A stretch of 64,000 nucleotides of DNA from Tardiphaga alba (GCF_018279705.1 NZ_CP036498.1:124001-188000); one strand, 5' to 3'. Positions 47,982 to 57,612 are shown, counted from the first letter of the stretch. A program made the numbers and translations. Notes: generated from the sequence alone by a model not told the origin.

Positions 47982-48278
47982 ATGCCTTACGTGATCGAGA
48001 CTTGGGACAAGCCGGGCAGCCAGGCCATCCGCGCCGAGCATCGGCCGGCACATCTGGCGTTTCTCGCCGAACACGCGAAGAAACTCCTCGCCTGCGGCGC
48101 CAAGCTCCATGACGACGGCACCGATCTCGGCGGCGGCATCTATGTGCTCGACACCGAGGACCGTGCCGAGGCCGACGCCTTCATCGCCGCCGATCCCTTC
48201 ACCAAAGCCGGACTGTTCGAGCGCGTGAGCATTGTCCGGCAGCGCCGGGCCTATGTGGGCGGCGTCTGCCATTTGTGA
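47982..48278 (+). CDS. YciI family protein
   Basis: A 98-residue dimeric alpha-beta barrel protein of the YciI family. MPYVIETWDKPGSQAIRAEHRPAHLAFL includes the His-Asp style pocket, and ADPFTKAGLFERVSIVRQRR is the usual end. Members act as small dehydrochlorinases or isomerases in some pathways; here the substrate is unknown. It begins 13 bp after tesB and is likely co-transcribed. Confidence 0.9.
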   Translation: MPYVIETWDKPGSQAIRAEHRPAHLAFLAEHAKKLLACGAKLHDDGTDLGGGIYVLDTEDRAEADAFIAADPFTKAGLFERVSIVRQRRAYVGGVCHL

Positions 48279-48349
48279 GCGGCTTTATAGGCAAAGGCGC
48301 GTTTCCACCGTGCCATTCTGCGATCGCTAGCGTTAGCTCCGAAGCATGA

Positions 48350-48399
48350 TGTAAAGCATGCTTTACATTTCACCGATCTCCTGTAAAGCGACCTTTACA
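48350..48399. promoter_or_regulatory. two matching operators before the membrane/XRE gene pair
   Basis: TGTAAAG-CATG-CTTTACA (48350-48367) and TGTAAAG-CGAC-CTTTACA (48382-48399) share identical 7-bp arms and a 4-bp spacer. Their centres are 32 bp apart, about three helix turns. The second one touches the GGAG ribosome binding site of the first gene, so binding could block transcription or translation. The XRE protein encoded in the operon is the natural candidate. Confidence 0.85.
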
Positions 48400-48409
48400 G
48401 GAGATACAT

Positions 48410-48790
48410 ATGTTCAAACCAAAACGCTATTACATCGAACTCGGAAGCGCCTTGGCGCTCTATGTCGTTCTGTTGTTCGCAGCCAATCTGCTCGAGCGGG
48501 CGCTCCAGCCAACCGCGACACTGCTGATCGCCATGAATCTCCTGCCGGTGCTGGGCGCCATTGTAGCGGCCTGGACCATCATGCGCGCACTGCGCCGCAT
48601 GGATGAATTGCAGCGCCGCGTTCAATTCGATGCCATTGCCCTGTCGTTTCTGGGCACAGCGCTCATCACCATCGCCTGGGGCTTTGCGGAAGGCGCAGGC
48701 TTGCCGCATCTGCGCGCCTTTGCCATCTGGCCGATCATGGCCGCGCTCTGGGGCATCGGCACCATTCTCGCGCAATTGCGCTACCGATGA
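48410..48790 (+). CDS. small four-helix membrane protein of unknown function
   Basis: A 126-residue protein with four hydrophobic segments (ELGSALALYVVLLFAANLL, ATLLIAMNLLPVLGAIVAAW, ALSFLGTALITIAWGFAE, WPIMAALWGIGTILA). Between TM2 and TM3 is a charged loop MRALRRMDELQRRVQFDAIA, which is conserved in a family often found with a tiny XRE regulator. I do not know the function. Its stop overlaps the regulator start by ATGA, and paired operators stand before it. Confidence 0.85.
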   Translation: MFKPKRYYIELGSALALYVVLLFAANLLERALQPTATLLIAMNLLPVLGAIVAAWTIMRALRRMDELQRRVQFDAIALSFLGTALITIAWGFAEGAGLPHLRAFAIWPIMAALWGIGTILAQLRYR

Positions 48791-48975
48791 ACAATCGGCT
48801 GAAGGAATTGCGTCTCGCGCGCCAATGGAGCCAGGGGCAGCTTGCCGAGACCTTATCGGTCTCGCGCCAGACCGTGAACGCAATCGAGAACGGCCGCTAC
48901 GATCCTAGCCTGCCATTGGCCTTTGCGATTGCCGCTGCCTTCGCATTGAAGATCGAGGACATCTTCCAGCCATAG
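48787..48975 (+). CDS. compact XRE-family transcriptional regulator
   Basis: A 62-residue protein made almost only of an XRE helix-turn-helix (LKELRLARQWSQGQLAETLSV and RQTVNAIENGRYDPS), with the usual tail LALKIEDIFQP of YgzD/DUF-type small regulators. It overlaps the membrane protein gene by 4 bp and is therefore made together with it. The likely targets are the two TGTAAAG-N4-CTTTACA sites upstream, which would give autorepression. Such pairs resemble small stress or phage-sensing modules, but no toxin-antitoxin role is shown. Confidence 0.9.
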   Translation: MNNRLKELRLARQWSQGQLAETLSVSRQTVNAIENGRYDPSLPLAFAIAAAFALKIEDIFQP

Positions 48976-49063
48976 CCGCCCGCGCGTCTCGCTTAGGCCC
49001 TATGGTCATGTGTCGCATGATTGCGTAAGCAGGGCGTAAGATGGACCCAACAGGAACCCTGTC

Positions 49064-49402
49064 ATGAAGCTCGTGGTCGCGATCATCAAACCGTTCAAGC
49101 TCGACGAGGTGCGTCAGGCCCTGACCGCCATCGGCGTGCACGGCATGACCGTGACCGAAGTGAAGGGCTATGGCCGGCAGAAGGGCCATACCGAGATGTA
49201 TCGCGGTGCCGAGTATATCGTGAACTTCCTGCCCAAGCTGCGCCTCGAAATCGCGGTGGATTCCGATCTCGCTGAGAAGACCGTCGAGGTCATTTCGTCC
49301 AGCGCCCGCACGGGCCAGATCGGTGACGGAAAAATCTTCGTCACTCCCATCGACCGAGCATTGCGTATCCGCACCGGCGAAACGGATAGCGATGCCCTGT
49401 AG
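49064..49402 (+). CDS. nitrogen regulatory protein P-II (first copy)
   Basis: A 112-residue trimeric signal protein that senses 2-oxoglutarate, ATP and ADP. The T-loop is [16 protein letters not shown] with the uridylylated Tyr51, and the C-loop is [25 protein letters not shown]. It lies 88 bp after the XRE gene and 396 bp before the second P-II gene. It is about two-thirds or more identical to the second copy by eye. It may be the partner of another Amt or a general regulator; glnB and glnK cannot be told apart with certainty. Confidence 0.95.
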   Translation: MKLVVAIIKPFKLDEVRQALTAIGVHGMTVTEVKGYGRQKGHTEMYRGAEYIVNFLPKLRLEIAVDSDLAEKTVEVISSSARTGQIGDGKIFVTPIDRALRIRTGETDSDAL

Positions 49403-49597
49403 GGCCGCGGCCTTCGCGATCGATTGAATAAAGGCCGTCCTGCCCGCACTGGCTGAACAGGCCTGCTATTTAGACATTTCCCAATGGTCTGCCGAAAATC
49501 TGCGTGGCGGAATACCATTTTCCTGCCTTTCGCCTGAGCAGGATTGTGTCGGCAACCTGTCATGCTTTCGTTTTAGGCAGGATTGGCTAGAGTTTGA

Positions 49598-50137
<540 letters not shown>

Positions 50138-50207
50138 GCGCCCGCATGCCCGCCAAGTCTCATCCACTCGCAATCAATTTAGTTTCTTCAATCAGGAGTC
50201 TCACAAA

Positions 50208-51647
50208 ATGACGTTCAAGCGTCCATCTGGCGCGGGATTGGCGGCACTTGCCGCCGGCCTGTTTGCCGCAACCGCGGCCTACGCCGAGCCGACCATCAAC
50301 AAGGGCGACAATGCCTGGGTCATGACCTCGACGGTCCTCGTGCTGTTGATGACCATCCCCGGCCTGGCCCTGTTCTATGGCGGCCTCGTCCGCTCCAAGA
50401 ACATGCTCTCGGTGCTGATGCAGATCCTCTACACCGTCTGTATCGTCATGATCATCTGGGCCGTTTACGGCTACAGCATCACCTTCACCGGTGGCTCCGC
50501 TTTCATCGGCGGCTTCTCCAAGGCCTTCATGGCCGGCATCACGCCGGAATCCATGGCCGGCACCTTCTCGGCTGACGTCGCCGTGCAGGAAATGGTCTAT
50601 TTCTGCTTCCAGATGACCTTCGCAGCGATCACCCCGTCGCTGATCGTCGGCGCCTTCGCAGAACGCACCAAATTCGCAGCCGTTGCGCTGTTCGTGCCGC
50701 TCTGGGTCACGCTGATCTACTTCCCGATGGCCCACATGGTCTGGTACTGGGCCGGTCCGGACGCGATCGTTGCAGCTGCCAAGGCTGTTGCGGCTGCAGC
50801 TCCCGATGCGAAGGCTGCGGCGCAGGCCAAGCTTGATGAAGTGATGGCCGACGGCGGCCAGATCTTCCTGTGGGGCGCGCTCGACTTCGCCGGCGGCACC
50901 GTGGTGCACATCAATGCCGGTATCGCAGGTCTCGTCGGCTGCCTGATCATCGGCAAGCGCACCGGCTACGGCAAGGAGCTGATGGCTCCGCACTCGCTGA
51001 CCATGACCATGATCGGCGCCTCGCTGCTCTGGGTTGGCTGGTTCGGCTTCAATGTCGGTTCGAACCTCGAAGCATCGGGCGGCGCAGGCCTCGCGATGGT
51101 CAACACCTTCCTCGCCACTGCTGCTGCTGCGATGGCCTGGATGTTCGCGGAATGGCTGACCAAGGGTCATCCGTCGCTGCTGGGTGCTGCTTCGGGCGCG
51201 GTTGCCGGCCTTGTTGCCGTCACCCCGGCCGCCGGCTTCTCCGGCCCGATGGGCGCCCTGGTGCTCGGCTTCGTCGCCGGCTTCGTCTGCCTGTTCTTCT
51301 GCACCACTGTGAAGAATGCGCTCGGCTATGACGACTCCCTCGATGTGTTCGGCGTCCACTGCGTTGGCGGCATCCTCGGCGCGCTCGGCACCGGCATTCT
51401 GGTCAACCCCGCCCTCGGCGGCACCGGCGTGATGGACTACGTCGCCGGCAAGGTCGGCGATTACGATCTCGTCACCCAGATGCTGGCACAGAGCAAGGGC
51501 GTGCTCCTGACCATCGTGCTCTCGGGCGTCGGTTCGGCGATCCTGTTCAAGGTCGTCGATGTGATCGTCGGCCTGCGCGTCACGGTCGAAGTCGAGCGCG
51601 AAGGCCTCGACGTCACCGAGCACACCGAACGCGCCTACAACATGTAA
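50208..51647 (+). CDS. amtB: ammonium transporter
   Basis: A 479-residue ammonium channel with a signal peptide (GLAALAAGLFAATAAYAEP) and 11 transmembrane helices. Family features include MTIPGLALFYGGLVRSKNMLS, the FQMTFAAITPSLIVGAFAER block and twin-His region DFAGGTVVHINAGIAGL and VFGVHCVGGILGALGTG. An Ala/Lys-rich insert (KAVAAAAPDAKAAAQAKLDE) in an external loop is usual in this group. It follows glnK by 70 bp and is probably repressed by GlnK binding at high nitrogen. Confidence 0.97.
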   Translation: MTFKRPSGAGLAALAAGLFAATAAYAEPTINKGDNAWVMTSTVLVLLMTIPGLALFYGGLVRSKNMLSVLMQILYTVCIVMIIWAVYGYSITFTGGSAFIGGFSKAFMAGITPESMAGTFSADVAVQEMVYFCFQMTFAAITPSLIVGAFAERTKFAAVALFVPLWVTLIYFPMAHMVWYWAGPDAIVAAAKAVAAAAPDAKAAAQAKLDEVMADGGQIFLWGALDFAGGTVVHINAGIAGLVGCLIIGKRTGYGKELMAPHSLTMTMIGASLLWVGWFGFNVGSNLEASGGAGLAMVNTFLATAAAAMAWMFAEWLTKGHPSLLGAASGAVAGLVAVTPAAGFSGPMGALVLGFVAGFVCLFFCTTVKNALGYDDSLDVFGVHCVGGILGALGTGILVNPALGGTGVMDYVAGKVGDYDLVTQMLAQSKGVLLTIVLSGVGSAILFKVVDVIVGLRVTVEVEREGLDVTEHTERAYNM

Positions 51648-51653
51648 GCGCAA

Positions 51654-51679
51654 AACTCCGGCGCCTTGGCGCCGGAGTT
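51654..51679 (+). terminator. intrinsic terminator after amtB
   Basis: AACTCCGGCGCC and GGCGCCGGAGTT form a 12-bp stem around TT, 6 bp after the amtB stop, followed by T. A second stem follows at 51723-51753. Confidence 0.85.
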
Positions 51680-51722
51680 TCAAGGATCGGGTGGTGCAAT
51701 ACCCGGCAATGCCCCACCCGCC

Positions 51723-51753
51723 GAAGGGCCCCAGCGCAAGCTGCGGGCCCTTC
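51723..51753 (+). terminator. second hairpin after amtB
   Basis: GAAGGGCCC and GGGCCCTTC pair around an inner CAGC/GCTG stem, and CTTTTTGG follows. It looks like a backup terminator for amtB or the end of the VapC transcript. Confidence 0.7.
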
Positions 51754-51767
51754 ACTTTTTGGAAGGA

Positions 51768-52181
51768 TCAGGCTTCGTTCTTGTCAGGCGCGATCAGGAT
51801 GACGGTCGGGAAATAAGTGCGATAGCGATGAGTGTCACGTGTCAGTAGGGGGATGCGTTCGACGGCTGCGTGAGCACCGATGAAGAAGTCTGGAAGAACG
51901 CCGGTGCGGAGACCTCCGGCACGCCGGTAGCGAATGAACGTTTTGCCCGCGAGAAACAGGGCTGCACGCGGCATCGGCGTCAGAAGGATTCCGTTTTCTT
52001 CCAACAGCGCATCGAGAGTCTCGAAGGTACCGTAACGCGCTGAGACCTCAGCATAGATGACATCGTTGATCATCAACGGACCATTGAGCGCGGCCCGTTC
52101 GAGCTGATGTTCCGACCAGGCCGCCCAACGTTGCCCAATCGTGATGACGTCGAGCAAGATGTTGGAATCGACCAGTGTCAT
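51768..52181 (-). CDS. PIN-domain ribonuclease, VapC-type toxin
   Basis: A 137-residue PIN-domain protein. MTLVDSNILLDVI gives the first catalytic Asp; MINDVIYAEVSARYG the Glu; LPDFFIGAHAAVERIPLLTRDTHRY the last acidic residues. VapC toxins cut tRNA or rRNA when freed from VapB. Its start overlaps the antitoxin stop by 4 bp. The order antitoxin then toxin and the operator before them support a type II module. Confidence 0.88.
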   Translation of the reverse strand: MTLVDSNILLDVITIGQRWAAWSEHQLERAALNGPLMINDVIYAEVSARYGTFETLDALLEENGILLTPMPRAALFLAGKTFIRYRRAGGLRTGVLPDFFIGAHAAVERIPLLTRDTHRYRTYFPTVILIAPDKNEA

Positions 52182-52414
52182 TCCGGCTCACCCCGTAGCA
52201 AAGCCATCAGTTCATCTGTGCTCATGCCCGGGCCAGCGCTACCACGCAGGCTCGCGAAACGACCCGTTGGCTTTTCACCATCGGCCCTTTCGATCACCAC
52301 GTCCCCGTTATCACCGAGCCTGAAATTCACCTCGCTTCCCGGCGCGATGCCGAGATGGTCTCGCACCGCTTTCGGGATGGTCACCTGCCCCTTGCTAGTG
52401 AGCGTTTTCGTCAT
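52178..52414 (-). CDS. AbrB-type antitoxin (VapB-like)
   Basis: A 78-residue protein with an N-terminal SpoVT/AbrB DNA-binding domain (LTSKGQVTIPKAVRDHLGIAPGSEVNF) and a C-terminal tail (MSTDELMALLRGEPE) that would bind the PIN toxin. GGAGG is 6 bp before the ATG. It should repress its own operon at the palindrome just upstream. Confidence 0.9.
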   Translation of the reverse strand: MTKTLTSKGQVTIPKAVRDHLGIAPGSEVNFRLGDNGDVVIERADGEKPTGRFASLRGSAGPGMSTDELMALLRGEPE

Positions 52415-52428
52415 CGAAACCTCCTGCG

Positions 52429-52456
52429 GTATTACTCATCTAAGCATAAGTAATAC
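52429..52456. promoter_or_regulatory. candidate VapB operator
   Basis: GTATTACT and AGTAATAC are perfect 8-bp inverted arms around a 12-bp AT-rich spacer, 15 bp before the antitoxin ATG. This is a typical position for an AbrB-type autorepressor. Confidence 0.65.
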
Positions 52457-52585
52457 TAAGGCTGAGCGTCACCACCCGTCCATGGTTAATCGGGCCTTAA
52501 CCTCGCCCCATCTATGGTGGTCTGATCCCATTCCCGCCGATGCCATCGGGCAATCGGCGGCGTTGAAAGTACTGGCGTTTTTCAG

Positions 52586-53809
52586 ATGGCTTCCACCACT
52601 CCTCCGCATCTGCATGGCACATCCCGGACCTCGGCAGGGGCCGATGGCGGGCGGTCGCCATTTGCACGACTGACGGAGCTGCTGGCGCCGTATCAGCCCG
52701 GCTTGCCGCTCATCACGCTGTCGCTTGGCGAACCGCAGCATCCGGTACCGGATTTTGTCGGGCCGATTTTGGCGAAACACATCAACGATTTCGGACGCTA
52801 TCCGATCGCCAAGGGGATCGAGCCGTTCCGCAAGGCGGCTGCGACCTGGATGGAAAAGCGGTTCAAGCTGCCGCGGGCCGTGGATCCGGAGACAGAGATT
52901 CTGGTGCTGAACGGCAGCCGCGAGGGGCTGTTCTTCGCCGGCATCGCGGCGGCGCGCTATGTCGGGCCGCGCGAGGGCAAGCCCGCGATCTTGCTGCCCA
53001 ATCCATTCTACCCCGCCTATGGCGCAGGCGCCCAGGCGGCGGGGTGCGAGGCGGTTTTTCTGCCGACCACGGTTGAAAACGGCTTTCTCCCCGATCTCAA
53101 TGCGATCGATGAGTCTGTCTTGCGGCGAACCGTGGCGATCTACATCGCCTCGCCTGCGAACCCGCAGGGCGCCGTCGCCACTCCGGAATATTTCAGGCAG
53201 CTGCATGCGCTGAGCCTCAAGCACGGCTTCATCGTGCTGTCGGACGAATGCTATTCCGAAATCTATACCCGCGAAGCGCCAGGCAGCATGCTCGCGGCCG
53301 CAGGCCCTGATTTCCAGAACGTCGTCGCCTTCCAGTCCCTGTCGAAGCGCTCGAACCTGCCCGGCATGCGCGTCGGCTTCGTCGCGGGCGACAGGAAATT
53401 CCTCAGCGCGTTTCACGAGTTGCGCAATGTCGCCGCGCCACAGGTGCCGGTGCCGCTGCAGCACGTGGCGACGGCCGCTTATGCCGACGAGAGCCATGTG
53501 GAGGAAAACCGCAGGCTTTACGGTCTCAAATTCGACCTTGCGGATCAGATCCTTGGCAACCGCTACGGTTACAAGCGGCCGGCCGGTGGCTTCTGCTTGT
53601 GGCTCGATGTCTCCAATTGTGGAGGCGATGAAGAGGCAACCGTGCGGCTGTACAGAGATGGCGGGGTCCGTGTCGTCCCCGGAAGCTACCTCGCCCGGAC
53701 GCAGCCGGATGGCAGCAATCCCGGCGCCGGCTATATCCGGATCGCCATGGTTCAAGACAGTGACACCACCGCGGAGGCGTTACATCGCCTCGTGAAGATT
53801 CTCGGCTGA
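52586..53809 (+). CDS. class I/II aminotransferase (DapC-like)
   Basis: A 407-residue PLP-dependent enzyme. The N-terminal part has RLTELLAPYQPGLPLITLSLGEPQHP, the cofactor region NGSREGLFFAG, and the PLP lysine in SLSKRSNLPGMRVGFVAGD. The arginine that binds the substrate carboxylate is in GYIRIAMV. Alphaproteobacterial genes at this place before ftsK are often annotated as succinyldiaminopimelate aminotransferase; the exact substrate is not proved. It ends 14 bp before ftsK. Confidence 0.88.
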   Translation: MASTTPPHLHGTSRTSAGADGGRSPFARLTELLAPYQPGLPLITLSLGEPQHPVPDFVGPILAKHINDFGRYPIAKGIEPFRKAAATWMEKRFKLPRAVDPETEILVLNGSREGLFFAGIAAARYVGPREGKPAILLPNPFYPAYGAGAQAAGCEAVFLPTTVENGFLPDLNAIDESVLRRTVAIYIASPANPQGAVATPEYFRQLHALSLKHGFIVLSDECYSEIYTREAPGSMLAAAGPDFQNVVAFQSLSKRSNLPGMRVGFVAGDRKFLSAFHELRNVAAPQVPVPLQHVATAAYADESHVEENRRLYGLKFDLADQILGNRYGYKRPAGGFCLWLDVSNCGGDEEATVRLYRDGGVRVVPGSYLARTQPDGSNPGAGYIRIAMVQDSDTTAEALHRLVKILG

Positions 53810-53822
53810 TCGAAGGCGCAGC

Positions 53823-56312
53823 ATGAGCACCACGATCGAACGCGTTATTCCTCTGGTCGGGCACCTGCCCGTCTCGCTTCGCGAGGCGCTGGGTCGGCGG
53901 CTGCGCGAACTCGCGGGCTTTGCCCTGATCGGCGTCGCCGGCCTTGCCGCGGCTGCGATGATGACCTGGTCCGTGCAGGACCCGAGCCTCTCGCATGCCA
54001 CATCGCGCGCCATTCGGAACGTTGTCGGCTATCCCGGCGCCATCGGTGCCGATCTGCTGATGCAGATCCTCGGCCTTGGCGCCATCATGATGATCCTCAC
54101 CGTTGCCGTATGGGGCTGGCGAATGATGACGCATCGGCATTTCGATCGCGAAGCATTGCGTCTGACCTGCTGGCTGCTCTGCACCGTATCCGCCGCAGGC
54201 TTTGCCAGTTGCTGGCAGCATGGCGGCTCGTGGCCGCTGCCGACCGGTGTCGGTGGCGTGGTCGGTGATGCACTGTTTCGGGCGCCGGCTGTCGTGTTCG
54301 GCCCTGTCGGCTTCATCTACCGCTTCGTGCTCGGTCTCATTTTTTGTTCGGTGATGACCGTCAGTTTCATAATTGCCTGCGGCTATGGCTCCAAGCCCAA
54401 GGAAGAGTTCCCCGAGATCGAGGATATCGACGACGAGCCTTTTGAAGACGTCGATGAAGAAAAGGATCGTCGTTCCTTCTCGGTCTCGCTCGGCTGGTTC
54501 GTGCACGGCTTGATGAGCACGAAAGCGCGCATCGGCCGTATCCTGTCATTCCTCTACGGCAAGTTTGTCACCTCAGGTGCCGAACCTCGTGCCGCCGCCT
54601 TCGAGCGTCAGGAGCCGAATCTCGGCGGCCGTCGCGCGAGCCCGCCGATTGCTCCGCATGATGAGCATGATGACGAAGAGCAGGAGGAAGACGAAGAGGA
54701 ATACGAGGAAGAGGAAGAAGAGATCGAGGAAGAGCCCGCCCCGAAGGCGCGCAAGAAGTCTTCCGCGAAAGAGCCGGTCCGCAAGAACAACAACGGCAAA
54801 TTCGAACTGCCGTCCGTCGGCATGCTCACCGCGCCGAAGGCTGCCGATCGCAAGCCGCTCAGCAAGGCCGAACTCGAAGCCAATTCGCGCGCGCTGGAAG
54901 GCGTGCTGCAGGACTTTGGCGTGCGCGGCGAAATCGTCAAAGCCAATCCGGGGCCCGTCGTCACGCTGTACGAACTCGAGCCCGCACCGGGCATCAAGTC
55001 GTCGCGCGTCATCGGCCTCGCCGACGATATTGCACGCTCCATGAGCGCCCTCTCCGCGCGTGTCGCCGTGGTGCCCGGTCGGAATGCGATCGGCATCGAA
55101 TTGCCGAACCAGCATCGTGAAAATGTCTATCTGCGCGAGTTGCTGACCGTGCAGGACACCAATGAAGGCATCAAGCTGCCGCTTTGCCTCGGCAAGAATA
55201 TCGGCGGCGAAAGCATCATCATCGACCTCGCCCGCACGCCGCATATGCTGATCGCCGGTACCACCGGTTCGGGTAAGTCGGTGGCGATCAATACGATGAT
55301 CCTCAGCCTCGTTTACAGGCTGCGGCCGGATCAGTGCCGCCTGATCATGGTCGATCCGAAGATGCTCGAACTGTCCGTCTATGACGGCATCCCGCATCTT
55401 CTCACGCCCGTCGTGACCGATCCGAAGAAAGCCGTGGTCGCGCTCAAATGGGCCGTGCGTGAGATGGAAGAACGTTACAAGCGCATGGCCAAGCTCGGCG
55501 TGCGCAATATCGACGGCTACAATGTGCGTCTCGCCGAGGCGCAGAAGAAGGGTGAAGAGCTCACCCGCACGGTTCACACCGGCTTCGACAAGGAAACCGG
55601 CAAGGCGATCTACGAGGAAGAGAAACTCGATCTCTCGCCGCTGCCCTATATCGTCATCATCGTCGACGAAATGGCCGACCTGATGATGGTGGCCGGCAAG
55701 GACATCGAAGGTCTGGTGCAGCGCCTCGCGCAGATGGCGCGCGCCGCCGGTCTTCACGTCGTGCTCGCCACCCAGCGTCCGTCGGTGGACGTCATCACCG
55801 GTACGATCAAGGCGAACTTCCCGACGCGTATCTCCTTCCAGGTGACGTCGAAGATCGACAGCCGCACCATCCTTGGTGAGATGGGCGCTGAGCAACTGCT
55901 CGGCCGCGGTGATATGCTCTACATGGCCGGCGGCGGTCGCATCTCGCGCGTGCACGGACCTTTTGTGTCCGACGAGGAAGTCGAAAAAGTCGTCAAGCAC
56001 CTCAAGACCCAGGGCGAGCCGGAATATCTCGAAGCGGTCACGGCGGAAGAGCCGGAAGAAGGCGAAGACGGCGCGGTGTTCGACAATACCGGCATGGGCA
56101 GCGATGGCGGCGGCGACCTCTATCAGCAGGCCGTCGCGATCGTGAAACGCGACCGCAAGGCGTCCACCAGCTACATCCAGCGCCGCCTGCAGATCGGTTA
56201 CAACCGTGCGGCGTCGCTGATCGAACGAATGGAAAATGAAGGGGTCGTGGGCCAGCCAAACCATGCCGGCAAGCGCGAAATCCTTATTGCGGAAGAAGAG
56301 AGCGGTTTCTGA
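53823..56312 (+). CDS. ftsK: DNA translocase FtsK
   Basis: An 829-residue division-linked DNA pump. Four membrane helices lie within residues 25-190. A long acidic/basic linker (EEQEEDEEEYEEEEEEIEEE) follows around 280-320. The motor has Walker A AGTTGSGKSVAIN (about residue 478) and Walker B IVIIVDEMADLMM (about residue 610). The C-terminal gamma domain, DRKASTSYIQRRLQIGYNRAA, reads KOPS sites and activates XerCD. It anchors the septum and moves chromosome ends. Length is normal for this group. Confidence 0.97.
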   Translation: MSTTIERVIPLVGHLPVSLREALGRRLRELAGFALIGVAGLAAAAMMTWSVQDPSLSHATSRAIRNVVGYPGAIGADLLMQILGLGAIMMILTVAVWGWRMMTHRHFDREALRLTCWLLCTVSAAGFASCWQHGGSWPLPTGVGGVVGDALFRAPAVVFGPVGFIYRFVLGLIFCSVMTVSFIIACGYGSKPKEEFPEIEDIDDEPFEDVDEEKDRRSFSVSLGWFVHGLMSTKARIGRILSFLYGKFVTSGAEPRAAAFERQEPNLGGRRASPPIAPHDEHDDEEQEEDEEEYEEEEEEIEEEPAPKARKKSSAKEPVRKNNNGKFELPSVGMLTAPKAADRKPLSKAELEANSRALEGVLQDFGVRGEIVKANPGPVVTLYELEPAPGIKSSRVIGLADDIARSMSALSARVAVVPGRNAIGIELPNQHRENVYLRELLTVQDTNEGIKLPLCLGKNIGGESIIIDLARTPHMLIAGTTGSGKSVAINTMILSLVYRLRPDQCRLIMVDPKMLELSVYDGIPHLLTPVVTDPKKAVVALKWAVREMEERYKRMAKLGVRNIDGYNVRLAEAQKKGEELTRTVHTGFDKETGKAIYEEEKLDLSPLPYIVIIVDEMADLMMVAGKDIEGLVQRLAQMARAAGLHVVLATQRPSVDVITGTIKANFPTRISFQVTSKIDSRTILGEMGAEQLLGRGDMLYMAGGGRISRVHGPFVSDEEVEKVVKHLKTQGEPEYLEAVTAEEPEEGEDGAVFDNTGMGSDGGGDLYQQAVAIVKRDRKASTSYIQRRLQIGYNRAASLIERMENEGVVGQPNHAGKREILIAEEESGF

Positions 56313-56507
56313 CGCGTGACGGTACCTTGGAACAAACACGTTGACGGGTCGCGAAATCGCCACAGCGCAGGGCTACGGCCAGCGCATGCGGCAGAAGTCG
56401 CACCAGACGCGCCATGGACACCCGACCCCAGCGCAAACCCGATATCCACCCCGACGCAAAGCGCGCTAGAATGCGCTGCTGACATCGCCGAGCAGGACGA
56501 CGTTTTG

Positions 56508-57371
56508 ATGAAACGCGACATCCAGTACGCCGCACACCAGTCTCTCCTGCGCGCCAGCGCTGCGGGCCTTGCTGCGACTTTTGCTGTCGGCATCATGATG
56601 TCCGCTGCACAGGCGCAATCGACACCGCTGCCGCGCCCGGCGCCGAAGACGCGCAATGCCGCGAGCTTCCAGATGGCCGCGTCGGAAACGCAGCCGAACC
56701 GGCAGCCGGCCATCGTCTCCCCCGTGCAGCAGGCGCAGGCGCCAAAACAGGCCACGCCGCCAAACCCGATCATTCCGGATCCGCGTCGTAACAAGCCGGC
56801 CAGTATCTTCACGACCTTCGATGCCAACCAGAAGGCCTCGGCGGCGAAGGTCAGTTCCTACCTCTCCAATCTCAGCACGTTGAGCGGCAACTTCATTCAG
56901 GTCGGCCCCGACGGCAATCGCACCACCGGCGACTTCTACATCCAGAAGCCGGGCAAGGTTCGCTTCGAATATGATGCGCCGACGCCCATCGCGATGGTGT
57001 CCGACGGCCAGTCGCTGGCGGTGCGCGACACCAAGCTGGCGACCCAGGACATCTACCCGCTGTCGCAGACGCCGCTGCGCTATCTCCTGTCCGATCGCAT
57101 CGATCTGATGAAGGACACCAATGTCGTCGCCGTGACGGCGGACGATCTCTACACCTCGGTGATCATCGAGGAGCGCAATGCAGTGGTGGGCACGTCGCGC
57201 CTGATGCTGATGATCGGCACCAAAGACGGCCAACTCAAGCAATGGACCATCACGGATCCGCAGGGCTATGACACCACCGTCGCGATCTACAATCTCGATA
57301 CGGTGAAGAAGCCCGATCCCGGCTTGTTCAAGATCGATTTCGCCCGCTACCCCAGCGGCGGCGCGAATTAG
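56508..57371 (+). CDS. lolA: outer-membrane lipoprotein carrier protein LolA
   Basis: A 287-residue periplasmic chaperone that carries lipoproteins to the outer membrane. A signal peptide (AAGLAATFAVGIMMSAAQAQ) is followed by a long Pro/Gln-rich spacer (residues 40-90), and then the LolA fold (VSSYLSNLSTLSGNFIQVGPDG and KPGKVRFEYDAPTPIAMVSDG). ATG at 56508 gives the signal peptide; the frame is open further upstream without similarity. It is the usual partner after ftsK in alphaproteobacteria. Confidence 0.93.
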   Translation: MKRDIQYAAHQSLLRASAAGLAATFAVGIMMSAAQAQSTPLPRPAPKTRNAASFQMAASETQPNRQPAIVSPVQQAQAPKQATPPNPIIPDPRRNKPASIFTTFDANQKASAAKVSSYLSNLSTLSGNFIQVGPDGNRTTGDFYIQKPGKVRFEYDAPTPIAMVSDGQSLAVRDTKLATQDIYPLSQTPLRYLLSDRIDLMKDTNVVAVTADDLYTSVIIEERNAVVGTSRLMLMIGTKDGQLKQWTITDPQGYDTTVAIYNLDTVKKPDPGLFKIDFARYPSGGAN

Positions 57372-57379
57372 GGCTGCTT

Positions 57380-57612
57380 AACCTCTCCCCGCCCTTTGCG
57401 GGGAGAGGTCGCCGCGCCTTCGCGGCGGGTGAGGGGCATGGCACATAGCCCGCCCCACTCACACCCTATCGAATCCCACGAATAGCAGCGCAGGCTACAT
57501 CCGTGCGATCCGATGGACCGCGCTTGCGGCTCCGCCCAACCATGCCCCTCACCCGCCCGGCTTCGCTGCGCTACGCCGGACGACCTCTCCCCGTAAAGAA
57601 CGGGGAGAGGTT
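57380..57612. repeat. Family 5 large composite inverted repeat
   Basis: ACCTCTCCCCGCCCTTTGCG and GGGTGAGGGGCATGG at the left are mirrored by CCATGCCCCTCACCC and CCCCGTAAAGAACGGGGAG at the right, around a 90-bp middle with no clear structure. A GATTGCGCTCGGCTGCATCC piece (family 3 like) follows. It fills most of the gap between lolA and xth. Confidence 0.85.

Noticed and set aside
50160..51755. 531-codon minus-strand frame opposite amtB
   Set aside because: Shadow frame; amtB has complete family motifs.
54573..56363. 596-codon minus-strand frame opposite ftsK
   Set aside because: Shadow of ftsK; no domains and a His/Arg/Asp-rich composition.
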